10,866 bases of DNA from the NCBI GenBank assembly GCA_003173995.1, contig PRDT01000044.1, positions 1-10,866 on the forward strand, written 5' to 3'. Position numbers and translations under genes: made by a program. This DNA is from Candidatus Levyibacteriota bacterium. GTDB lineage: Bacteria > Patescibacteriota > Microgenomatia > Levybacterales > UBA12049. This document shows positions 5,417 to 10,866 of this stretch, piece by piece; the first letter of the stretch is position 1, and each line of letters begins with the position of its first letter. Below the pieces are notes generated by a model. It was not told the DNA's origin. It saw nothing but the letters and a program-made list of their open reading frames with translations, and searched no databases.

Positions 5417-6274
5417 ATGAATACAAAAAATAGTCAAAAAGTTAAAAGTGAAGAAAATGAAAATTCAAAAAAAGAGTCTTCTAGTAGTGAGCAAGGATTA
5501 GTGAAAAATCAATTGTTTGATGTTGGCATTACTAATGATACTAAAAAAAATATCCTAGAGTTTGTTATAAAAAGTATCAAAAATTCATCAGAGAATTACT
5601 ATATTGTCACTCCTAACCCCGAAATATTGATGTATGGTATGTCTCATCCTCAGTTTCAAAACATACTGAATAAGGCTAAATTAGCCTTATGTGATGGGGT
5701 AGGGCTTTTGATTGCAGGCCAACTACTCGGGAGCCCCTTTAAAGAGCGTTTTACGGGTGTAGACTTCGTGGAAACCCTCTGTGAAAAGGTTAACGATTGG
5801 CCTATAACGGTGGGCTTTTTGGGCGGAAAAGACAAAGTAGCAGAGATGACTGCCGAGTGCTTACTCAAAAAGCGCCCTCAACTGAAGGTGGTTTTTGTAG
5901 CTTCAGAATGGGATGAAAATCATGTAATTAAAGGTAAGGAGTATCTTATGAAGCAAAATACCAATGAGACAGGTTTGTCCTCTCATAAAAGTGAATATAT
6001 TGACGTTCTTTTTGTAGCCTATGGGTTCCCGAAGCAGGAAGAATGGATGGCAGAACATATTGATAAGGTGCCTGTGAGAGTTATGGTGGGAGTAGGGGGT
6101 GCATTTGACTATATCAGCGGTCAGGTCAAGCGTGCTCCAGGGCCAATCAGAGCTGTGGGATTTGAGTGGCTCTTCAGGCTTATCAGGCAACCATGGCGTA
6201 TGAAGAGGCAACTTGCCTTGATTGATTTTATGCGTTTGACTATCTCAGCCCGTTTTGCTAGGTCGGAGGCATAA
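5417..6274 (+). CDS. WecG/TagA/CpsF-family glycosyltransferase (GT26)
   Basis: This family transfers a sugar, typically an N-acetylhexosamine or its uronic acid, from a UDP-sugar to an undecaprenyl-linked acceptor on the inner membrane face, early in building wall teichoic acid or surface polysaccharide. Family landmarks in the 285 residues: VTPNPEIL (64-71), LCDGVGLLIAG (91-101, with Asp93 at the expected catalytic position), FTGVDFVE, VGFLGGK, then FVAYGFPKQEEW, VGVGGAFDYISG and a basic C-terminal segment FEWLFRLIRQPWRMKRQ, the membrane-contacting appendage of TagA enzymes. The first 30 residues are an additional, probably disordered Ser/Glu/Lys/Asn tail. An in-frame TAG four codons upstream limits the start; no Shine-Dalgarno is visible. 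The gene follows mreB and a small ORF, and its 3' end overlaps the convergent GT20 gene by 17 bases. Sugar and acceptor cannot be read from the sequence. Confidence 0.92.
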   Translation: MNTKNSQKVKSEENENSKKESSSSEQGLVKNQLFDVGITNDTKKNILEFVIKSIKNSSENYYIVTPNPEILMYGMSHPQFQNILNKAKLALCDGVGLLIAGQLLGSPFKERFTGVDFVETLCEKVNDWPITVGFLGGKDKVAEMTAECLLKKRPQLKVVFVASEWDENHVIKGKEYLMKQNTNETGLSSHKSEYIDVLFVAYGFPKQEEWMAEHIDKVPVRVMVGVGGAFDYISGQVKRAPGPIRAVGFEWLFRLIRQPWRMKRQLALIDFMRLTISARFARSEA

Positions 6275-7778
6275 TAAGGCTATTTTCCTCTTTAGCAGCC
6301 TTGGCTTCTTTCACAAAATTTAACGCCCAATTATAGACATTTCGCTCTTCCAGCGTTGCAGCCATCTGAGTAATACGTTTTTTCCGCTCTTCTCTTGGCA
6401 TTTCAAGGCCAATCTTAATAGCCTCAGCAACCTTTTCAATATCATAAGGGTTTACTATCAGAGAGCTAACCAAGTCACTTGCAGAGCCTGCAAATTGTGA
6501 CAGGACAAGCATGCCTGGATTATCAGAAAGTGAGGCTGAAATAATAAATTCCTTTGAGACAAGATTCATCCCATCATCAAGAGGCGTTACAAGGCAAATT
6601 GAGCACCTTCTATAGAGTTCAACAAGTTCAGATCGAGAAAAAATACCAGGAAGCAGGCGAATGGGCTGCCAATCAGGTCTTCCAAATTCCTTATTTATCC
6701 TTTTTGCAATATCATTTACCTCTTTCTTGAGGGCTTTATAGGAAGGAATGCGATCTCTTGATGAGGCTAAAAAGCCAATATAACTAATCTCACCAATAAA
6801 CTGTGGGTATTTTTGAAACAGCAGCTCTATTGCCAGAAGCCTATGGCGAAGTCCCTTGGTATAGTCAAGCCTGTCCACTCCTAAAAGGACTTTTGTGGAC
6901 TTGAAAACCTCCTCGAGGGGCAGTTCTTTAGGAGTAATATTCAAAAGACTCCTGATAAATGAGGCTGCAAAATCAGTTCCGGTTGGCTCGGCAAGAGAAA
7001 GTAGGATATCAGCATCGATACCCATGGGAAGGCTTTGGACTGTCGTGGCATGACCTTGATATAAGATGGTATTCTTCTCAGCAAGCATCTGAACAGGCAA
7101 TTCGTGATTGACGGTATCAATGAAGTTATCAGCCTGGTATTTTCGATGAAATGCGATGTAGTCAGTCTTCAGCAGACTCTCGAGAAGTTGTTTTTTCTGA
7201 GGCAAAACCCGAAAAATTTCCCAGGTTGGCCACGGAATGTGCCAAAAAAGTGCGATGGTAGAGGTAATTTTGGGTCTCAAATAATACGGAACCATGGCTA
7301 ATTGATAGTCATTCAGCCATATAAAGCTGCCTTCTGTAGCAAATTGGTCAATGGTTCGTGCAAATTGCTCATTAACTCGTTGGTAGCCATCAAACCACGA
7401 AGGGTTAAATACCGGTTGTTCAAAAGCTGCATGGGAAAGTGGCCAAAGGGTTTGGTTGGCAAAGCCAAAATAGTAACTATCCACTTCCTCTTCGGAGAAG
7501 AAAAGAGGATGTAGCGTATACGAATCTATGCCTGGAATGATAATATTTCCATTAGCATCTGTAGCCAATTTGTCTTCTTCTGTTCGACCTCTTGCTATAA
7601 ATATACCGTGTGCAGCCTTCGCAACAGGCTCTAGTGCGACTGATACTCCTCCTGCAGGGACTTGTTGTATGGCTTTGCCTTTTAATGTTTTGTGTACAAA
7701 TGGTTCTGCATCTGCTGCAAGAATAAGTTGCATATTATTCTCAGAAAAGTAATCTTTTAAATCGAAAAATGTTAACAT
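6258..7778 (-). CDS. GT20 glycosyltransferase, trehalose-6-phosphate synthase-like (OtsA family)
   Basis: GT20 enzymes join a nucleotide-activated glucose to glucose-6-phosphate, making trehalose-6-phosphate, or to related phosphorylated acceptors. The 506-residue protein carries the family motifs: PAGGVSVALEPV (41-52), FANQTLWPLSH (106-116), WLNDYQLAMVP (154-164), FWHIPWPTWEIFRVLP (178-193), GVDRLDYTKGL (300-310, with the donor-binding Arg303 and Lys308), SSRDR (339-343) and TPLDDGMNLVSKE (398-410). One oddity is near the N-terminus, where the usual Asn-Arg before Glu-Pro appears as Asp23-Ala24 (AADAEPFVH), losing an Arg that in E. coli OtsA contacts the acceptor phosphate. The acceptor may therefore differ. 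No phosphatase domain is fused or adjacent. I chose the ATG at 7778, 21 bases after the upstream gene, over the TTG at 7787; ATG 7733 is also possible. Confidence 0.88.
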   Translation of the reverse strand: MLTFFDLKDYFSENNMQLILAADAEPFVHKTLKGKAIQQVPAGGVSVALEPVAKAAHGIFIARGRTEEDKLATDANGNIIIPGIDSYTLHPLFFSEEEVDSYYFGFANQTLWPLSHAAFEQPVFNPSWFDGYQRVNEQFARTIDQFATEGSFIWLNDYQLAMVPYYLRPKITSTIALFWHIPWPTWEIFRVLPQKKQLLESLLKTDYIAFHRKYQADNFIDTVNHELPVQMLAEKNTILYQGHATTVQSLPMGIDADILLSLAEPTGTDFAASFIRSLLNITPKELPLEEVFKSTKVLLGVDRLDYTKGLRHRLLAIELLFQKYPQFIGEISYIGFLASSRDRIPSYKALKKEVNDIAKRINKEFGRPDWQPIRLLPGIFSRSELVELYRRCSICLVTPLDDGMNLVSKEFIISASLSDNPGMLVLSQFAGSASDLVSSLIVNPYDIEKVAEAIKIGLEMPREERKKRITQMAATLEERNVYNWALNFVKEAKAAKEENSLIMPPT

Positions 7779-7799
7779 GCGATGCAATAAATAGTATTA

Positions 7800-8927
7800 C
7801 TATAGCTTTTGATATATAGTTTTCGCGAGGAAATGTTGGTTATCTTCTCTCATTTTTTTTTGAACAGATGACCATTCATCAATAGTGAGACGATAAGCTT
7901 TCTCATAGCCATCCACCATTTGTTGGGTTGTAAAATGAGTAGCAGCATATGTGTGGCATGCTGCTCGATCTAATTTTTCAACTTTTTTTATGGCGGCTAT
8001 CATTTGAGCTTCATTTTTAACAAGATAACCTGTTTTTTTATCTGCAATTAGCTCTGGTGCAGCACCACGCTCATAGGCAATAACAGGCGTGCCAGTGGCA
8101 AGAGATTCTATCATTACCAAGCCAAATGGTTCGTCCCACTGGATAGGGTTAAGAAATGCTTTTGCATTGCCAAGTAGTGTAGCCTTTTCGGGCAACCCAA
8201 CGTTCTCAAAAAAAACAATTTGTTTGTTATCTATAAGTGGTTTGACCTCATGATCAAAATAGTCTTTTCCTTCAGGAGTCCCAGATTCAATAGCACCGAG
8301 GACATAGAGCTTGACTCCTGCTTTTTTTGCAGCAAGAATAGCTTCTTTTGTGCCTTTTGTTGGGATCATTTTCCCAAGCCAGACGTAATAATCTTTTGGA
8401 GAGCTGACAAAAGGGTAGTCATCAATATTAATGGAATTGTAGACTGTCTTTATAAAATTCGCATAAAAAGGCGAGCGCTGAGAATTAGAAATAGAGGTAA
8501 AAGGAAAGTCTCTATATTTCTGAAGTAGTAGATACCGTTCGGGCTTGTATCCTTCTGTGGGCATTTTAAAATGAGGAGTAAACAGAATAGGTGTTGTGGC
8601 ATAGGTAGCAAGGGGAAGAGCAGAGTAGTCTTGGCTTTTATTAAGATGCACATGAAGAATATCAAATTCTTTTTGATAGTCAAAGGCTGTTGACATATGA
8701 TAGAGGTTGTAGGATATCTCGTTCCAAGGTAGACCTTGTTCTTTCAATGGCAAAGGTACTGTTGGAATGACATGTGCGTTGACCTGGGAATTTGCTGGAG
8801 CAAAAAGAGTTACATCATGCCCATTTGCGGTAAGTCCATTGCATAAATTGGCAATAACTTGCTCTGTACCACCGTATTTTTCCGGTGGTGTCCTCATCCA
8901 TATTGATCCAACAATCCCAATTCTCAT
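7800..8927 (-). CDS. GT4-family glycosyltransferase (375 aa)
   Basis: A full-length GT-B enzyme, expected to transfer a nucleotide-sugar in the cytoplasm with retention of configuration. The N-terminal domain has the glycine loop PEKYGGTEQVI (15-25) after a MRIGIVGS strand. The C-terminal domain opens with WLGKMIPTKGTKEAI (183-197) and carries the EX7E signature in DEPFGLVMIES (Glu266 and Glu274), then GTPVIAYERGAAPELIAD. It closely parallels the next upstream gene: both contain YF-HE-KPL, Q-W-(D/E)-EPFGLV and PVIA--RGA-PE-IAD. The two look like tandem paralogues. The ATG at 8927 has a TAAAAT -10 box eight bases upstream and no Shine-Dalgarno sequence. It follows the upstream gene after 68 bases and precedes the GT20 gene by 21 bases. 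Donor and acceptor are unknown. Confidence 0.92.
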   Translation of the reverse strand: MRIGIVGSIWMRTPPEKYGGTEQVIANLCNGLTANGHDVTLFAPANSQVNAHVIPTVPLPLKEQGLPWNEISYNLYHMSTAFDYQKEFDILHVHLNKSQDYSALPLATYATTPILFTPHFKMPTEGYKPERYLLLQKYRDFPFTSISNSQRSPFYANFIKTVYNSINIDDYPFVSSPKDYYVWLGKMIPTKGTKEAILAAKKAGVKLYVLGAIESGTPEGKDYFDHEVKPLIDNKQIVFFENVGLPEKATLLGNAKAFLNPIQWDEPFGLVMIESLATGTPVIAYERGAAPELIADKKTGYLVKNEAQMIAAIKKVEKLDRAACHTYAATHFTTQQMVDGYEKAYRLTIDEWSSVQKKMREDNQHFLAKTIYQKL

Positions 8928-8935
8928 CTTTGAGT

Positions 8936-8941
8936 ATTTTA
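8936..8941 (-). promoter_or_regulatory. Candidate -10 box of the 7800-8927 gene
   Basis: TAAAAT on the minus strand, eight bases before the ATG at 8927, predicts a leader of about two bases. No convincing -35 box lies 16-18 bases upstream, so this may be a weak internal start within the glycosyltransferase cluster. Confidence 0.35.
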
Positions 8942-8995
8942 TGCTTGCTAGCCCTATCAGGATATGAAAAAGGGGTAGGAGTTATGTAAAGGGGA

Positions 8996-10174
8996 TTAAT
9001 GATTCAAAATTTTCTCGTAGACGTTGATATAATTCTCCACCATAATGTCACGAGAAAAATGCTTCTCAACATGGTCTGAAGAGGCAGCTCGCATGTCTTT
9101 ATATGCATCATCTGAAAAAGATTGAAGAGTACGAACTGCTTGTTCGAGGCCATACATACCTGTTGATTCTATCTGCCATGTTCCGCGGTGATCTCCATCT
9201 GAAGGATTGATAAGAAATCCCGTCACACCGTCTGCAATTATCTCTGGCGTAGCGCCTCTTGCAAGGGCAATGACAGGAACACCACATGCCATTGCTTCAA
9301 TAAAGACGAGTCCAAATGGTTCTTCCCATTGCAGTGGATATAAAAGATAGCTTGCATTTTGGTAAATTTCTATTTTTCTCTGCATATCAATTGGATAATC
9401 AATAAATTCTATTTCAGAACTCAGCAGAGGCTTTATTTCATGTTCAAAATACTCTTGATCATCAATCGTAGTAATAACAGTAAGCTTTGACTTCAATTGA
9501 TTGGTGAGAGCGAGTGCTTCTTTTATCCCTTTATTGTGTTTGGCGCTTATTCTTCCAACCCACAAGCCGTAGCTATCCTTTTTTGTGGTAAGTGAAGGTT
9601 GGTACAATTTGGTATTTGTCCCGTTATAGATGGTAGAGAAGGGTTGAATGGCTATATTGTTGGCTTCTAAAAATTTATTTTGATAATTGGAGATACTCAC
9701 AAAATGTTGATTGGGTTGGGGAAGTTGTCCTAAAAAATAAGGAATAAGAATACTTGGACTATCATAATTTGTATGCGCTGTTGAAATAATAGGCGTGTTG
9801 GTCAGACTACTTAAGATGTTAAAGAGTGCGGAGGTAGAATTATCATGGATAATATCAAAGGAAGTATTAGTCAGAAGTTCTTTCACAGCTTTGGCAACCG
9901 TGCTAAATCGCACTTGTGTCTCAAAATCTTTTCTCCCGGTATGCAAAGAATCAAGAAGCTGATTACTGGTAACAAATTCCTTAATATTCTTGTCATGAAT
10001 TGGCTGATATGTGATATTTTTATGATCAAAATGATTGTGTCCTATGCCAAAGACGGTTACCTGGTGATCTTTTTCAGCAAGGCCATTTGCTAAGTCAAAT
10101 GTGAAAGTCTCACTTCCTCCACCAGATGTAGGAGTTATATCTTTATCAAAATTACTAATAACAGCTATGTTCAT
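8996..10174 (-). CDS. GT4-family glycosyltransferase (392 aa)
   Basis: A complete GT-B glycosyltransferase. The N-terminal domain starts MNIAVISNF and has the Gly-rich donor or acceptor loop TSGGGSETFTF (16-26). A WVGRISAKHNKGIKEAL strand and loop (205-221) open the second domain. The EX7E signature lies in EEPFGLVFIEAMACG (Glu285 and Glu293), followed by VPVIALARGATPEIIADGVTGFLI. It resembles the downstream 375-residue enzyme along its whole length but has an added DGDHRGTWQIES stretch near 327-338. Its ATG overlaps the stop of the preceding gene as ATGA, and a GAGG lies six bases upstream. It is thus probably translationally coupled and uses a ribosome-binding site, unlike most promoter-proximal genes here. 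Specificity cannot be read from sequence. Confidence 0.92.
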   Translation of the reverse strand: MNIAVISNFDKDITPTSGGGSETFTFDLANGLAEKDHQVTVFGIGHNHFDHKNITYQPIHDKNIKEFVTSNQLLDSLHTGRKDFETQVRFSTVAKAVKELLTNTSFDIIHDNSTSALFNILSSLTNTPIISTAHTNYDSPSILIPYFLGQLPQPNQHFVSISNYQNKFLEANNIAIQPFSTIYNGTNTKLYQPSLTTKKDSYGLWVGRISAKHNKGIKEALALTNQLKSKLTVITTIDDQEYFEHEIKPLLSSEIEFIDYPIDMQRKIEIYQNASYLLYPLQWEEPFGLVFIEAMACGVPVIALARGATPEIIADGVTGFLINPSDGDHRGTWQIESTGMYGLEQAVRTLQSFSDDAYKDMRAASSDHVEKHFSRDIMVENYINVYEKILNH

Positions 10175-10866
10175 AACAAGCCTCGATACACTTTAATAAA
10201 AGCATTAGCGACAATATCCCATGCATAATGTCCATCTATCGTCATTGCTGCATTCTCAGCAATCTTCTCTCGTAATTTGGGATCAACCAATAATTTTTCA
10301 ATTTTTTGACTTAATTCTTGTCGATCGTGCGGATCAACGATACATCCATTAACACCATCAATAATAAGTTCTTTACTACCACAAACATTAGAGACAATAA
10401 CTGCTGTTCCACATGCCATTGCCTCAACCGGCACAATGCCAAATGGTTCATAGCGAGAGGGATAGGCGAGAATATCCGCTTTTCGATAATAGGATGCCAA
10501 TTCGTCATCAGATACATGGCCAATAATTGTTATATGTTTTTCCAGCCCATGTTGCTTAATAAGACTAAGGATTTTTTCCTCATACATTTTTTCTTCCACT
10601 GATTTCTCGTCATTTTTACCTCCACCAACTATATAGAGATGAAATTGGTTTTTCTTTTTTAACAATGCTAACGCTTCAATGAGTCTATCAATTCCTTTAT
10701 TGGGAACAAGTCTACTCACTGTTAGAATACTATTTTTTTCTAAATTAATTTTCTTATCAAGGCTATTTGGGCGATTATTAAATCTTTTAATATCAATACC
10801 AGGAAAGATAACAAATAACTTTTCAAAGTCTACGACATAGGATTGAAGAATTTTAATTCGAAGTCC
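10171..10866 (-). CDS. GT4-family glycosyltransferase, C-terminal part (cut by right edge)
   Basis: The frame is open from the right edge to a TGA at 10171-10173, giving the last 231 residues; the start lies outside the window. An internal GTG at 10719 is not the start, because family sequence continues upstream of it: FVIFPGIDIKRFN, the linker typical of GT4 enzymes, precedes ILTVSRLVPNKGIDRLIEAL. The EX7E signature is SRYEPFGIVPVEAMACG, followed by CGSKELIIDGVNGCIV. It is closer to generic GT4 enzymes than to the two downstream ones. It overlaps the next gene by four bases (ATGA), so the cluster probably reads from right to left as one operon through the GT20 gene. Confidence 0.92.
   Translation of the reverse strand, partial: GLRIKILQSYVVDFEKLFVIFPGIDIKRFNNRPNSLDKKINLEKNSILTVSRLVPNKGIDRLIEALALLKKKNQFHLYIVGGGKNDEKSVEEKMYEEKILSLIKQHGLEKHITIIGHVSDDELASYYRKADILAYPSRYEPFGIVPVEAMACGTAVIVSNVCGSKELIIDGVNGCIVDPHDRQELSQKIEKLLVDPKLREKIAENAAMTIDGHYAWDIVANAFIKVYRGLL

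Noticed and set aside
7779..7787. TTG start (7787) for the GT20 gene
   Set aside because: It adds only three residues and an ATG is available at 7778; neither has a ribosome-binding site.
10171..10719. A GTG start at 10719 for the right-edge glycosyltransferase
   Set aside because: The frame remains open to the window end and the upstream residues match the GT4 interdomain linker, so the gene is cut by the edge and not short.
1..10866. Alternative genetic code (TGA as Gly or Trp), as in some CPR lineages
   Set aside because: TGA ends the right-edge gene in an ATGA overlap, and no coding frame needs TGA read-through.
1..10866. CRISPR array, insertion sequence, phage or toxin-antitoxin module
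   Set aside because: No regularly spaced direct repeats, transposase or integrase motifs, or toxin-antitoxin pairs were seen on either strand.

Overview
The window is a gene-dense piece of a bacterial chromosome, moderately AT-rich, with gaps of a few to about 170 bases. TAA, TAG and TGA all serve as stops, so the code looks standard. MreB, a TagA/WecG-type glycosyltransferase, a sortase, a membrane-anchored PEGA/beta-propeller protein and several GT4 enzymes suggest a walled bacterium investing in surface glycans. Together with compact genes, tRNAs without encoded CCA and several unrecognised small proteins, this resembles Candidate Phyla Radiation (Patescibacteria, perhaps Microgenomates-like) genomes. 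That assignment is inference and only moderately supported.

Layout. Bases 1-1135, minus strand: an unrecognised protein, tRNA-Arg(CCT), tRNA-Pro(CGG), and the start of a second unrecognised protein that runs off the left edge. Bases 1192-1902, plus strand: a sortase, transcribed divergently from the left block and convergent with the next gene. Bases 1907-4061, minus strand: a third unrecognised protein and, upstream of it, the PEGA/beta-propeller protein. Bases 4227-6274, plus strand: mreB, a probable 51-codon small ORF filling the gap, and a wecG/tagA-type gene. Bases 6258-10866, minus strand: a sugar cluster of three GT4 glycosyltransferases (the first cut by the right edge) and an OtsA-like GT20 enzyme.

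The most informative hidden signal is regulatory. Good sigma-70-type -10 boxes, several with matching -35 boxes, lie only 6-10 bases upstream of the start codons of at least seven genes, with no Shine-Dalgarno sequence in that gap. This predicts leaderless or nearly leaderless mRNAs and moves several start codons. Between the PEGA gene and mreB a single palindromic TTGCAA can act as the -35 box of two mirror-image promoters, each with a 17-base spacer and a perfect TATAAT. The rightward one would give mreB a roughly 100-base structured leader, while a second promoter next to the ATG could produce a leaderless mreB mRNA.

The three unrecognised proteins share a marked amino-acid bias: about 45 Arg to 7 Lys in roughly 575 residues, while the neighbouring genes are Lys-rich. 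No CRISPR array, insertion sequence, rRNA or phage module was seen.
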